Shown one piece after another: positions 8,593 through 18,176 of a stretch of 64,000 nt of DNA (positions are counted from its first letter, which is position 1; each line of letters opens with the position of its first letter). Origin of the DNA: Rhizobium jaguaris (GTDB lineage: Bacteria > Pseudomonadota > Alphaproteobacteria > Rhizobiales > Rhizobiaceae); NCBI RefSeq assembly GCF_003627755.1, contig NZ_CP032695.1:1364001-1428000 (forward strand). The letters are read 5' to 3'. Under the pieces are notes generated by a model. The model was not told the DNA's origin. It was given only the letters and a program-made list of their open reading frames with translations, and did no database searches. The position numbers were made by a program, and so were the translations under genes.

Positions 8593-9586
8593 TTTCATCA
8601 GCACCCATGCGACGGAAAGTTCCCTGCTGGCGGTGATGATCGTCATCTGCGCCTTCCTGTCTTTCGCCACGGACAATTTCTTCTCCCTCGGCAATACCTT
8701 CGATCTCCTGAACACCAGCGCCGTCAACATCATCTTTGCGGTCGGTCTGCTGGTCGTTCTGATCGCCGGCGGGATTGATATCTCCTTCGCGGTCGGTGCG
8801 TCCGTTGTGCAATACGTAACAGCCATCGCGCTCGGCTGGATCGGTGGAGGAAGCTGGCTCTCGGGCATTCTCATCGCGGGATCGATCGGCATCCTGCTCG
8901 GAGCGATCAATGCCTTCCTGATCCATCGTTTCCGGATCATCTCGATCGTCGCGACCATCTCCACCTTCAATATCTATTTCGGGCTTCTCATGTTCTTCAC
9001 CAAGGGCGTGTCGATCTACGACCTGCCCGACTGGCTGACGGACAAGGTCGTCTTGTTCGAGCATGAAATGCCCGATGGCACTTGGATCGAGATCACACTT
9101 CCGGTCCTGGTTATGGTGATCTGTGTCGTCGCCACCTGGATACTCATAACCCGCACCACCATCGGCCGGCAGCTCTACGCCTTCGGCGACAATCCAGAAG
9201 GCGCGCGTCGTTTTGGCATCAACATCGGCGCCATGCAATTCATTGCATTCGGCTGGTTGGGGTTGATGGCCGGTATCGGCGGTCTGGTGCAGGCGCATTA
9301 TGCGCAGGAGGTCGTCCCGAATGCGTTCTACGGTCGTGAACTCGACGTGCTTGCCGCGGTGGTTCTCGGCGGGGCGCGTCTTGGCGGCGGCAAGGGATCG
9401 GTGCTCGGTTGCGTCCTCGGCGTGCTGCTGATCTCCATCACGCAGAACGGACTCAATCTGATGGGCGTCTCGCCCTTCGCGTTCAAGATGATCATCGGCG
9501 CCATCATCCTGGTCGCCATCACGCTATCGAATACGCGGATCGACAAGCTTGTGCCGGTTCTGCGCGGAGAGGGGCAGACACGATGA
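8585..9586 (+). CDS. Sugar ABC transporter permease 1 (CUT2)
   Basis: 333 aa from the ATG at 8585, which overlaps the ATPase stop. About eight to ten TM segments; VLIAGGIDISFAVGASV is the conserved CUT2 segment around TM2-3 and GREDVLAAVVLGGARLGGGKGS-type sequence (here GRELDVLAAVVLGGARLGGG) marks the conserved loop near the C-terminus. It forms the inner-membrane channel with the second permease. The stop overlaps the next gene's ATG (ATGA), indicating translational coupling. Confidence 0.92.
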   Translation: MRNFISTHATESSLLAVMIVICAFLSFATDNFFSLGNTFDLLNTSAVNIIFAVGLLVVLIAGGIDISFAVGASVVQYVTAIALGWIGGGSWLSGILIAGSIGILLGAINAFLIHRFRIISIVATISTFNIYFGLLMFFTKGVSIYDLPDWLTDKVVLFEHEMPDGTWIEITLPVLVMVICVVATWILITRTTIGRQLYAFGDNPEGARRFGINIGAMQFIAFGWLGLMAGIGGLVQAHYAQEVVPNAFYGRELDVLAAVVLGGARLGGGKGSVLGCVLGVLLISITQNGLNLMGVSPFAFKMIIGAIILVAITLSNTRIDKLVPVLRGEGQTR

Positions 9587-10578
9587 CCGTTCTTGTCGAA
9601 AGTTTCCAGAAACGCTTCGGCCCGGAAATGGCCGGCCCCTTCTTCGCCTTCATTGCCGTGATGATCTTCTTCGGAGTCGCATCGCCGCAATTTCTGAGCC
9701 AGGCGACCTTCGGTTCGGTGGCATTTCAACTGCCCGAGCTTGGCCTTCTGACACTGGCGATGCTGCTGCCTATTCTGACGGGTGGGCTCAACCTGGCCAT
9801 AACGTTCACAGCGAATATCGCTGGGTTGACGGTCGCTTGGGTGCTGCAGGCAAACGGCGGGGTGGATGCCGGACCTTTGGCGTTCGCTCTCGGATGTGTG
9901 CTCGCGCTCGCTGCAGGTGCGGCGAGCGGCGTGGTGATGGGCTTCGTCATCGCCTATACGCGCGCCCATCCGATCCTCGTATCGTTGTCGATGATGATCT
10001 TCCTGCGCGGCCTTGGCGAGTTTCTCACCCGAGGCGGTGACGTATCGGGCTTTCCGGACTTCCTTCGGCCCCTGGGGCACGGATCGCTGCTGGGCATACC
10101 CGTCCCTCTGATCATCTTCATTGTGTGCGTTCTCGTCTGGCATCTGCTGCTGACGCGCATGAAGCTCGGCTTCAATACCTATATGATCGGCTCCAATATC
10201 GAGGCTGCCCGCTACTCCGGCGTCAACACGCGCAAGGTCGTCGTTCTCGTCTATACGCTTTCCGGCGCCATGTGCGCGGTCGCGGGCATCATCATGCTGG
10301 CGCGCTTCAACTCCGTCCGCGTCGGCCACGGCGAATCCTATCTGTTGATCACAGTGCTTGCCTGCTTCCTGGGCGGCGTCAATCCGTTCGGCGGCTTCGG
10401 CCGCGTGATCCCCGTCTTTGTGGCGCTCGTTGTTTTGCAGCTCCTGTCCTCAGGGCTGAATTTGATGGGAGCCAATCAGCATCTGGCAACTGCGGTCTGG
10501 GGCCTGCTCCTCGTCGGCGTGATGTTCCTGCGCTGGGTCGCCTCCCACTACAAATTCCTCAACAACCGAAAAGGATGA
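9583..10578 (+). CDS. Sugar ABC transporter permease 2 (CUT2)
   Basis: 331 aa, ATG at 9583 inside the ATGA overlap with permease 1. Hydrophobic throughout, with LPILTGGLNLAITFTANIAG in the position where permease 1 has the GGIDIS segment, and a conserved loop SYLLITVLACFLGGVNPFGGFG. It resembles the non-identical second subunit of CUT2 importers. The pairing of two different permeases fits a heterodimer. Confidence 0.9.
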   Translation: MTVLVESFQKRFGPEMAGPFFAFIAVMIFFGVASPQFLSQATFGSVAFQLPELGLLTLAMLLPILTGGLNLAITFTANIAGLTVAWVLQANGGVDAGPLAFALGCVLALAAGAASGVVMGFVIAYTRAHPILVSLSMMIFLRGLGEFLTRGGDVSGFPDFLRPLGHGSLLGIPVPLIIFIVCVLVWHLLLTRMKLGFNTYMIGSNIEAARYSGVNTRKVVVLVYTLSGAMCAVAGIIMLARFNSVRVGHGESYLLITVLACFLGGVNPFGGFGRVIPVFVALVVLQLLSSGLNLMGANQHLATAVWGLLLVGVMFLRWVASHYKFLNNRKG

Positions 10579-10583
10579 AAGCT

Positions 10584-11432
10584 ATGGAAGGCTTTGGTGT
10601 TCACACCAGCATGTGGACGATGAACTGGGACCGCGCAGGGGCCGAGCGGGCGGTCGCAGCTGCCGTCAAATACAAAGTGGATTTCATCGAAATCCCGATG
10701 CTCAATCCATCCACCATCGATACGGCCCATACCAAAGCTTTGCTGGAAAAGCATCGACTTCGGGCCGTGTGTTCGCTCGGCCTTCCGGAACGCGCCTGGG
10801 CATCCGTCCGCCCAGAGGCGGCGATCGATCATCTGGCTCTTGCGATCGACAAGACCGCCGACCTTGGCGCCGAGGCTCTATCGGGCGTCATCTACGGCGG
10901 GATCGGCGAACGTACCGGCGTTCCCCCGACGCAGCAGGAATATGACAACATTGCCCGGGCTCTGACGGCAGCAGCCAAGCATGCCAAGGGCCGCGGTCTC
11001 GAACTTGGCGTCGAGGCCGTCAACCGCTACGAAAACCATTTGATCAATACCGGCCGACAGGCGGTGGAGATGATCGAGCGCGTCGGCGCCGACAACATCT
11101 TCGTTCACCTCGATACTTACCATATGAACATCGAGGAGAAGGGTGTCGGCAACGGCATCCTGGCGGCGCGCGACCACCTGAAATACATCCACCTGTCGGA
11201 AAGCGACCGGGGTACGCCGGGTTATGGCACCTGCGACTGGGACGAGATTTACGCGACATTGGCGGCCATCGGCTTCAAGGGCGGACTTGCAATGGAAAGC
11301 TTCATCAATATGCCGCCGGAACTGGCCTACGGACTGTCGGTCTGGCGCCCCGTTGCCAGGGACGAGGAGGAAGTCATGGGCAACGGCCTGCCGTTCCTGC
11401 GCAATAAGGCGAAGCAGTATGGCTTGATCTGA
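10584..11432 (+). CDS. Ketose 3-epimerase-like TIM barrel (D-psicose/D-tagatose 3-epimerase family)
   Basis: 282 aa from the ATG at 10584 with AAAGGA at suitable spacing; an ATG at 10575 that overlaps the permease stop is the alternative. The metal and acid/base residues of the family are visible: Glu in LGVEAVNRYE, Asp in HLDTYHMNIEE, His in YIHLSESDRG and Glu in LAMESFIN. Family members interconvert free ketoses at C3 in the cytoplasm using Mn2+ or Co2+. As the last gene of the importer operon, it probably processes the imported sugar; which ketose is unknown, and no kinase is present in the operon. Confidence 0.85.
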   Translation: MEGFGVHTSMWTMNWDRAGAERAVAAAVKYKVDFIEIPMLNPSTIDTAHTKALLEKHRLRAVCSLGLPERAWASVRPEAAIDHLALAIDKTADLGAEALSGVIYGGIGERTGVPPTQQEYDNIARALTAAAKHAKGRGLELGVEAVNRYENHLINTGRQAVEMIERVGADNIFVHLDTYHMNIEEKGVGNGILAARDHLKYIHLSESDRGTPGYGTCDWDEIYATLAAIGFKGGLAMESFINMPPELAYGLSVWRPVARDEEEVMGNGLPFLRNKAKQYGLI

Positions 11433-11601
11433 CGCTGATCGCACGCAGGCTTCGTGGGATAACCGCTCACTTCACCGAAAGACAGGCCCGTCTGCATTCA
11501 CGAGAGGGGCTTGGCGAAGGAGCATGGCATCACCCACGCTCGCCTCCAATTTGCAAGGAATTCTCCCTGGGTTGCAACGAACTCCTGCACGGCGCGTTGA
11601 A

Positions 11602-11628
11602 TGGTGTGCGAATGTTTGGTGTGCGAAT
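11602..11628. repeat. Two direct copies of TGGTGTGCGAAT
   Basis: TGGTGTGCGAAT at 11602-11613 and again at 11617-11628, start-to-start 15 bp, immediately upstream of the ribosome binding site of the DUF992 gene. It could be a small tandem duplication or a pair of protein sites in the leader. Confidence 0.4.
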
Positions 11629-11646
11629 TGTTCAGGAGGAAACCTT

Positions 11647-12171
11647 ATGAAAAAGCTTGCTCTTATCGTCGCTGCGGCCTCGCTTGCGCTCGGCATTCCA
11701 GCCGCCGATGCTGCGACGACGCATCACTCGCAGAAACATCCCCAGAAGCAGCAGACAACGACGGGGCCCAAAGAACGCCTTGGCACCTTGTCCTGCCAGG
11801 TTGCGGGAGGTGTCGGAATGGTGATCGGCTCCAATAAGTCCGTCGATTGTGTTTTCAAGCGGAGCTCAGGTCCGAACGAGCACTATGTTGGCTCCATCGG
11901 CAAGCTCGGTATCGACATCGGCGTGACGGGTAAATCCTATCTGAGCTGGGTGGTCTACAGTATCAATGCGACCCGTGCGGGAGAGGGCGCTTTGGCCGGC
12001 GACTATGTCGGCGCATCCGCCGGCGCTGCGGTGGGTGTCGGTCTGGGGGCAAACGCGCTCATCGGTGGCAGTTCGAAAAATTTCGGTCTGCAGCCGTTGA
12101 GTGGTGAAGCGGGCACAGGACTTAACGTTGCTGCCGGCGTGTCGAGGCTGCAATTGCGTCACGCTAAGTAG
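11647..12171 (+). CDS. DUF992 family secreted protein
   Basis: 174 aa; ATG at 11647 follows AGGAGG. A cleavable signal (MKKLALIVAAASLALGIPAADA) and a Lys/Gln/His-rich stretch are followed by a DUF992 domain: GTLSCQVAGGVGMVIGSNKSVDC, with its two Cys, then YVGSIGKLGIDIGVTG and the Gly/Ala-rich YVGASAGAAVGVGLGANALIGG. DUF992 proteins are small exported proteins common in Rhizobiales and of unknown role. Monocistronic, convergent with the chemoreceptor gene. Confidence 0.85.
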   Translation: MKKLALIVAAASLALGIPAADAATTHHSQKHPQKQQTTTGPKERLGTLSCQVAGGVGMVIGSNKSVDCVFKRSSGPNEHYVGSIGKLGIDIGVTGKSYLSWVVYSINATRAGEGALAGDYVGASAGAAVGVGLGANALIGGSSKNFGLQPLSGEAGTGLNVAAGVSRLQLRHAK

Positions 12172-12243
12172 TTGCCCTACTCGCCGCCTGTCATGAGAGG
12201 TGCTGGCGGCGACATGGGCACGCTCGCCGTCCCGACAAAGAAA

Positions 12244-12265
12244 ACCGCCGGATTTCTCCGGCGGT
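12244..12265 (-). terminator. Rho-independent terminator of the chemoreceptor gene
   Basis: ACCGCCGGA and TCCGGCGGT form a 9-bp stem with a 4-base loop; read on the minus strand it is followed by TTTTCTTTG. It lies about 30 bp past the chemoreceptor stop at 12297. Confidence 0.75.
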
Positions 12266-12296
12266 CTGATGATTTGCGTCGATGCGGGCTCTGGGA

Positions 12297-14111
12297 TCAG
12301 GCGGCGCGGCGGTTTTGTGCGAGCGGACGGCCGTCGTTGACGCGGAAGCCGCGGATGAGCCCGAGCAGGTCCTCGGTGTCGGCGGCCAGCGTTTCGGCCG
12401 AAGCGGTGGTTTCTTCGGCCATGGCAGCGTTCTGCTGCGTGGCGGCATCGAGCTGGTTCATCGAGGACGAGATCGAGCGCAGCGTCGTGTCCTGTTCGGA
12501 GGCGCTGTGGGCGATCTTCGAGACGATCTCGTTGGCCGCCTTGATCTGGTCGGAGATGCGCTTCAAGGCTTCGCCGGCCTCGCCGACCAACCGCACACCC
12601 TGGTCGACCTGGCCGGAGGAGCGGGCGATCTGGTCCTTGATCTCCTTGGCGGCAGCGGCCGAGCGCTGCGCCAGTTCACGCACCTCCTGGGCGACGACGG
12701 CAAAGCCCTTGCCGGATTCGCCGGCCCGGGCCGCCTCGACGCCGGCATTGAGCGCCAGGAGGTTGGTCTGAAAGGCGATCTCGTCGATGACACCGATGAT
12801 CTTGCCGATCTCTTCCGACGACTTCTCGATGCCGCTCATTGCTTCGATCGCCTGGGCGACGACGGCATCGCTGCGCGAGGCCTCGGTCGAGACGGCGTGC
12901 ACGCGCTTGCTGGCCTCATGTGCGCCTTCGGCGGTCTGGCGCACGGCGACGGTAAGCTCGTCGAGGGCGGCCGAGGTTTCCTCCAGGCTTGCGGCCTGGC
13001 GCTCGGTGCGCTGCGACAGTTCGTTGGAGGCGCGGCGGATCTCTTCCTTGGAGACGCCGATATCGTTGCCCTTGGCATTGACCCGGCCCATGGCGGCTTC
13101 CAGATGCGACAGCGCCTCGTTGAAGTTGTTGCGCAGGCCGGCATAGCCGGCACCGATATCGCCGCAGCGCACGGTCAGATCGCCCTGGGCAAGCTCTTCG
13201 AGTGCCCGGCCGATGGTGGCGACGACGCGGGCCTGTTCCTGGGCCTCGTCCTGCTGCTGGCGCAGGTTCTGCTGGCGTTCGGTGTTGATTTCCTGCTCCT
13301 GTGCCGCCTGGCGCGCGGTCAGCGCATGACGTTCGCGGATCTTTTCCTGCAGCGCCAAAGTGGCCTTGGCCATCAGGCCGATTTCATTGCGCATGCCGAC
13401 ATGCGGGATCGCCGTCTTCACGTCCTCGTCGGCAACAGCCTTCAGCGCGGCGTGAACCTCCGTCAGGGGCTTCGAGATGCCGCGAATGACGACGAAGGCG
13501 CCGGCGAGTGCGACGACGAAGAGTACGAGGCTCGACCACAAGGTCGTCCAGATCTTCGCATCGACCTGCGCATCGAGATCGTCCATATAGACGCCGGTGA
13601 TGACGACGACTTTCCAAGGGTCGAAGGCGCGGGCATAGGCGGTCTTGCGGAAAGTGGCGTCCGCCGGCTGGCCGGGTTTGCTGGCGTAGTAGTCGGTGAG
13701 GCCGCCGCCCTGTTGGCCGAGCTTGACCAGGTCCTCGCGATAGTAGTGGCCCGTCTGGTCGGGCTGCCCCTTCTGATTCTTGCCGACCTTCGAAGCGTCA
13801 TAGTGGAAGACAAGGTTGATGTCGTAGTCGTAACCGAAAAGGTAGCCGTCCGGCGTATATTTGATGTTGGTGACAGCGGCATAGGCCTGGGCTCTCGCTT
13901 GCTCTTCCGTCAGCTTGCCGGCCTGTTCCTGGTCATAATAGAATTTGAGCACGGAAATGCCGGACTCGACCTGCGTACGAAGCATTTCGTAGCGTTCGTT
14001 GTAGAGGGAGTCGGTAGACGAGCGGATTTGCAGGTAGGTCGCCGCCGCAAAGGCGACCATAAGCCCGGTAACGAGCAATATAAGCTGGCTTGAAATCTTC
14101 AGGTTTTTCAT
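12297..14111 (-). CDS. Methyl-accepting chemotaxis protein with single Cache domain
   Basis: 604 aa from ATG at 14111 (MKNLKIS; an ATG four codons upstream is possible). TM1 is at about 10-30, a periplasmic sCache_2-type ligand domain at 35-190 (YTPDGYLFGYDYD, WKVVVITGVYMDDLDA), TM2 at about 195-215, then HAMP and the long signalling coiled coil. The hairpin tip reads DEIAFQTNLLALNAGVEAARAGESGKGFAVVAQEVR in the protein (cited here only as the conserved MCP tip, with Gly for the usual second Ala of ALNAAVEAARAGE). No CheR-tethering pentapeptide is present at the C-terminus. It should bind a small carboxylate or similar ligand and control CheA; no che gene is nearby. Confidence 0.93.
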   Translation of the reverse strand: MKNLKISSQLILLVTGLMVAFAAATYLQIRSSTDSLYNERYEMLRTQVESGISVLKFYYDQEQAGKLTEEQARAQAYAAVTNIKYTPDGYLFGYDYDINLVFHYDASKVGKNQKGQPDQTGHYYREDLVKLGQQGGGLTDYYASKPGQPADATFRKTAYARAFDPWKVVVITGVYMDDLDAQVDAKIWTTLWSSLVLFVVALAGAFVVIRGISKPLTEVHAALKAVADEDVKTAIPHVGMRNEIGLMAKATLALQEKIRERHALTARQAAQEQEINTERQQNLRQQQDEAQEQARVVATIGRALEELAQGDLTVRCGDIGAGYAGLRNNFNEALSHLEAAMGRVNAKGNDIGVSKEEIRRASNELSQRTERQAASLEETSAALDELTVAVRQTAEGAHEASKRVHAVSTEASRSDAVVAQAIEAMSGIEKSSEEIGKIIGVIDEIAFQTNLLALNAGVEAARAGESGKGFAVVAQEVRELAQRSAAAAKEIKDQIARSSGQVDQGVRLVGEAGEALKRISDQIKAANEIVSKIAHSASEQDTTLRSISSSMNQLDAATQQNAAMAEETTASAETLAADTEDLLGLIRGFRVNDGRPLAQNRRAA

Positions 14112-14123
14112 GGCGCCCCGCAT

Positions 14124-14498
14124 CAGGATGGATCAATGAACCCCCGGTGCGGTTTGATCCCGCCTGTGCGATCGCCAGATGAAACCCGACGGATCTACTG
14201 CTGCTGAAAATGACATGCGGCTACCGGTATGGCTAAAAATGACTTTATTTCTCTAAGAAAACTTTAATTGGTAGACTTTATCTGAGATGACGTGAGAGTA
14301 ATACTCTTGGAGCCGCGACCGCGGTAAATCTCTATTCGTCCATGACGATCGGCCTCGGTCGATATCGCGCGCGGCAATCTTCCCGAACGGCCGATATTTG
14401 GGGTGCGTGCGCGCAGCTTGATGGGTCGGGAATGGCCGTGACCTGCTGCCCTTGGAAATATGCCGCAAGCGGAAGTCGTAAGGTATTGAAATTCAACT
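14124..14498. other. Intergenic region upstream of the chemoreceptor gene
   Basis: 375 bp between the chemoreceptor start and the stop of the 880-aa membrane protein, both on the minus strand. It is AT-richer than its surroundings (14230-14300 especially) and should carry the chemoreceptor promoter. I see no convincing gene or strong hairpin. Confidence 0.5.
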
Positions 14499-17141
14499 TT
14501 AATTTGTCGAAAGACGGGGGACGCTTGGCTGCTTTATGGGTTGTAAAACCGAAAGGAACGCTGGGGCAGCAAGAAGATAGGCGGCCGCGCTGACGTCGAG
14601 TACCGAACTCAGGCCGAAAGTGGTGGCGATGATCGGCACAAGAGCGGCACCGACCACGGAAAAACAGCCATTGACCCCCCACGCCCAGACGAACATGTGA
14701 TCCTTGCTGAGGCGCGTGAGCCAGCCCATACCGGCAGCCATCGGAAAGCCCATCAGGAATGCTGGCGGAGTGATCAAGACAAAACAAGCGAGGAGGCGCA
14801 GACCGTAGGGCAGGCCGCCGATCCAGTCGAGGGCGGGCGCTAAAGCAACAGCATAGACAATGAGTAGAGCGGCGATGCAAGCGAGGATAAGCGGCAGGAC
14901 GGTCCGTGCCTCCTTCGCAATGCGTTCGCTGACCAAGCTGCCGAGTCCGGAAAACACCAATAGGCCCGAGATAAGCACCGAGGCGGAGATCGTGGGGTTA
15001 GCGAGCGCCAGCGTGAATCGGCTAATCAAGCCGACCTCGACCATGATGTAGCCGAGGCCCAGACAGGCGAAATAGACGATGGTTCCTGCCTTGCCGGGCG
15101 TAGGAGCCAGCACCGTTTGCCAACGAAAGGCCAGCGGCAGGCAGATGAGTACCAGGGCGGCGAGCGTAGCGACACCAAGCGTCGCCCACAGCACCAGATA
15201 GCCCCAGTCGTCCTGGAAGAGATCGAGCCGGTCGAACGTTTTCGGCAGGTCGCCGAATTTCTCATAGCCGGCGAAATACGGCCGATCGTTGGTCAGCATG
15301 CTCGTGTCGAAAACATAGCTTTTAGCGAATTCAGGCCAACTACCGATCATTAGGGCGTGCCAGGCGATCTGACCCAGGACGGTCGCAGGCAGTGGTGCAG
15401 GGGCATCATCCGTGCTGTTGTCGTCGGATGGCGGCGCCTCGCTTGTAGCGCCATCTGCCGGTGCGGCAGCATCGCCGGTCGCCGCGCCATTGCCGAAGAT
15501 CGAGCCGCGATAATCTGCCAGCAGTTTTGCCGATTTTGATGCATCGAACACAAAGCCCGGCGAATAGACTTCATCGAAGGACATTGACCGCGTATAGTCG
15601 CGAAGCTTGGAAACCTCCTCCGGCGAAAAGCCGCCCTTCTTGTAGACAATCGTTGTGGTCGAAAGATAACTGGACGCAACGAACAGGGACTGCGCCGCGC
15701 GCTCGGGATCGGCCGCCTTGGCGGCTTCGGCGATGGTCGTGTAGAACTTGAGAATTGACTTCGGCGGTTCCTCCTTGTTCCACAACGTCACCGAAAGGAT
15801 GCCGCCATCGGCGAGGGCGCCTATGTATTTGAGCATGGCTTCCTCGGTGTAGGCGTATTTCTCAACAATGGCGAAGCCGCCGGGATTGGAAAGGCCGACG
15901 GAATCGGCAAGGCTAAGGTCGATGACATCGTAGCGCTCGTTGGTATGGGCAAGATAGAGCCGACCATCGCCGTCGACGACCAGCAGGGCCGGATTTACCA
16001 TTAGATTGCCGGTGCTGTCCTTGAGACGCGGATCGCGGAGCGCTGTGAGGATCGCCGGATTGCTCTCAGCGGCGGTGACCGATTGTGGATCGGCATGCAG
16101 CGCCACCATGGCCGAAATGCCACCGCCGAGCTGCACCACAAAGATCTTTGGGTGAGTCTTCAGGACATAGGGGTAGTACGCTGGCAGGTATCGGTAGTAG
16201 GCCACGTCTTCGGGTGGCAGTTCGCGCATGATGCCTTCCGGCCCTTCCCCATCAATGTATAGGCCGACATAGGTGTCGTGTGGCACCTCAGGGACATTGA
16301 ATGCCGCGTTGTCCGATAGCCCAGGCGCGAAGTGCATATAGGAGCTCTTGTAGATCTGCAGGTCTCCGAACGGAGAAATACTGCGATAGATCCGTGTCGC
16401 GTCGGGGAAATTGCGCGCATAGGAAACGCCTTTGTACTGCGTCACGGCGATTGCCGGCACGCCGATCAGTTCCGGCAGCATCAGGTAAGCCGCAATCGAC
16501 AACCCAGCCAGCGCCGCCGTGGCAGCGCTAATCGCGAAAGCCTTCTGTCCAACAAACCATACGATGGTCCCGGCGGCCCAGAATAGCAGCGCCACCACGA
16601 TGATGGCTTCCGGTGCAAAGACGTAGAACGCGCCGAGCATCAGGAGCCCGGCAAGACCCGAGCCCGTCAGATCGGCAAAATACACCCGGTTGAATCCCGT
16701 ACGGCTTTTCAAGAAGACGACGCCCAAAAAGAACGCTCCCGACAGGAACGGCAGCAGATAGAGGATGAAATTGGCAAGCAGGCGCCACTTCTGTGCCGGG
16801 TCGGAGACGATGAAGATTGCATTGAATGGCAATTGCTGGGCGAGAAGGTTGGCGCAGACGGTCAGGGGTCCCATCAGACATAGGGCAGTAGCCGCCGCGC
16901 CGCGCCAGTGCCGCTCGACCCAGTCTTTGAAAAGAAAGATGATGACACTCGAAAGGCTGAAGCCCAGCATGGCGAGGCCGATGACCAGCGAGCCAAAATG
17001 CGCCCAACTTCCAACGGCGAACACACGCATCACTGCAATCTGCAGCGCGATGATTGATCCGGCGACGAGGCCTATCGAAATGTAGCTCGCGGTCACTACT
17101 TCGAAATCGGGGACATTGGCAGGAGACACTTTCTGCCGCAT
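14499..17141 (-). CDS. Large membrane protein with spermidine/spermine-synthase-like domain
   Basis: 880 aa. The N-terminal part (about 15-225) holds six to seven TM helices, the middle (about 230-620) is soluble, and the C-terminal part (about 640-870) holds another six or so TM helices. The soluble part contains VVQLGGGISAMVAL, a Rossmann Gly-rich loop like that of spermidine synthase or SAM methyltransferases, an acidic AAESNPA, and YDVIDLSLAD in the position of the catalytic Asp strand. A low-complexity Ala/Asp/Pro stretch lies near 560-600. Homologues are annotated as fused MFS/spermidine synthase; activity is unproven. It is divergent from the Tat-signal methyltransferase gene, with 162 bp between starts. 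Confidence 0.75.
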   Translation of the reverse strand: MRQKVSPANVPDFEVVTASYISIGLVAGSIIALQIAVMRVFAVGSWAHFGSLVIGLAMLGFSLSSVIIFLFKDWVERHWRGAAATALCLMGPLTVCANLLAQQLPFNAIFIVSDPAQKWRLLANFILYLLPFLSGAFFLGVVFLKSRTGFNRVYFADLTGSGLAGLLMLGAFYVFAPEAIIVVALLFWAAGTIVWFVGQKAFAISAATAALAGLSIAAYLMLPELIGVPAIAVTQYKGVSYARNFPDATRIYRSISPFGDLQIYKSSYMHFAPGLSDNAAFNVPEVPHDTYVGLYIDGEGPEGIMRELPPEDVAYYRYLPAYYPYVLKTHPKIFVVQLGGGISAMVALHADPQSVTAAESNPAILTALRDPRLKDSTGNLMVNPALLVVDGDGRLYLAHTNERYDVIDLSLADSVGLSNPGGFAIVEKYAYTEEAMLKYIGALADGGILSVTLWNKEEPPKSILKFYTTIAEAAKAADPERAAQSLFVASSYLSTTTIVYKKGGFSPEEVSKLRDYTRSMSFDEVYSPGFVFDASKSAKLLADYRGSIFGNGAATGDAAAPADGATSEAPPSDDNSTDDAPAPLPATVLGQIAWHALMIGSWPEFAKSYVFDTSMLTNDRPYFAGYEKFGDLPKTFDRLDLFQDDWGYLVLWATLGVATLAALVLICLPLAFRWQTVLAPTPGKAGTIVYFACLGLGYIMVEVGLISRFTLALANPTISASVLISGLLVFSGLGSLVSERIAKEARTVLPLILACIAALLIVYAVALAPALDWIGGLPYGLRLLACFVLITPPAFLMGFPMAAGMGWLTRLSKDHMFVWAWGVNGCFSVVGAALVPIIATTFGLSSVLDVSAAAYLLAAPAFLSVLQPIKQPSVPRLSTN

Positions 17142-17303
17142 CGCGTATCCTTAAAGCTGAACTCGCGAACACCTATTCTTGGATGGCCTCGAGGTTGGAC
17201 TGCAAGGTTGGAAGAGCCATAGATGTGTCCCATTGCGGGGTAGGCCCTCTCGGCTCAGAATGTGGTATCACTGATTTTTTGGATAAGCGATGGGGCAGTG
17301 GCG

Positions 17304-18176
17304 ATGAAGAGGCGAGACTTTCTGGCCGGCACGACGAGCGCGCTCCTGCTTGGGACATTGCCAAGGCCTGCGATGGCCGGTGTGCCGATGCCATATGACT
17401 GGAATGCTGCACCGCCAATGGATGATCGTAGGGCCTTCATCGATTGGATGGTCCAGCATCGTGGCGAAGATGCCAATTTCCTCGGCCAGCGCTACGACCG
17501 CTTTCTGCAGTTGATTGCACATAAGGACGTGTGGGACGATCGCAATAAGCGTGCATTTCTGATGACGCCGCGCGAGGATTTTGTGACCGTCGCCAATTTG
17601 TCTCGCGCCTACGAATGGCATTACCTCGATATCGGCTATGGCGTGACAATCACTGGACCGCACACCGTCGCCCGTATGACCGATACCATTGATCCAAAAT
17701 TTGGCGAGAAGGTTCTGGAGATTGGCACCGGCTCAGGCTATCAGTCCGCCTATCTTTCCAACCTCACCGACAAGGTATGGACCGTTGAAATCATCAAACC
17801 GCTGTTTGAGCGCACCGGCGCGCGCTACGCTGAGCTGATTGCCGAGGGTTACAGTGAATATGCCGCGATCAATCGTAAGAATGACGACGGCTACTACGGT
17901 TGGCCGGAATTCGCGCCGTTCGACAAGATCATCGTCACCTGCGGCATCGACCACGTTCCGCCGCCACTCCTACAGCAGCTTAAGCCTGACGGCGTGATGG
18001 TGATCCCGATCGGGCCGCCAGGCGCCCAACACGTCCTCAAGATCGTCAAGAGCCGGGGCGCAGATGGATCCATTGCAGTGGCGCGTTCCGATATCTACCA
18101 CGGCTCGATCGTCAATTTCGTGCCGTTCACGAAATTCAAGGACGGAACGATTGAGGGAACCCACAATGGGGGATAA
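17304..18176 (+). CDS. Tat-signal protein-L-isoaspartate O-methyltransferase homologue
   Basis: 290 aa from ATG at 17304 (MKRRDFLAGTTSALLLG), a twin-arginine signal ending near PAMA-GV. The body is a PCMT-type SAM methyltransferase: VLEIGTGSGYQSAYLS is motif I, VWTVEI is post-I, and FDKIIVTCGIDHVPPPLLQQ with LKPDGVMVIPIG match motifs II and III of Pcm. Pcm itself is cytosolic, about 210 aa and repairs isoaspartyl residues, so a Tat leader is unusual, because SAM is not known to be plentiful in the periplasm. Divergent from the spermidine-synthase-like membrane protein, which suggests a shared task. Confidence 0.85.
   Translation: MKRRDFLAGTTSALLLGTLPRPAMAGVPMPYDWNAAPPMDDRRAFIDWMVQHRGEDANFLGQRYDRFLQLIAHKDVWDDRNKRAFLMTPREDFVTVANLSRAYEWHYLDIGYGVTITGPHTVARMTDTIDPKFGEKVLEIGTGSGYQSAYLSNLTDKVWTVEIIKPLFERTGARYAELIAEGYSEYAAINRKNDDGYYGWPEFAPFDKIIVTCGIDHVPPPLLQQLKPDGVMVIPIGPPGAQHVLKIVKSRGADGSIAVARSDIYHGSIVNFVPFTKFKDGTIEGTHNGG

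Noticed and set aside
12282..14093. 603-codon open frame on the plus strand
   Set aside because: Exact antisense of the chemoreceptor gene; GC-rich codon bias keeps the opposite strand open. No ribosome site or family.
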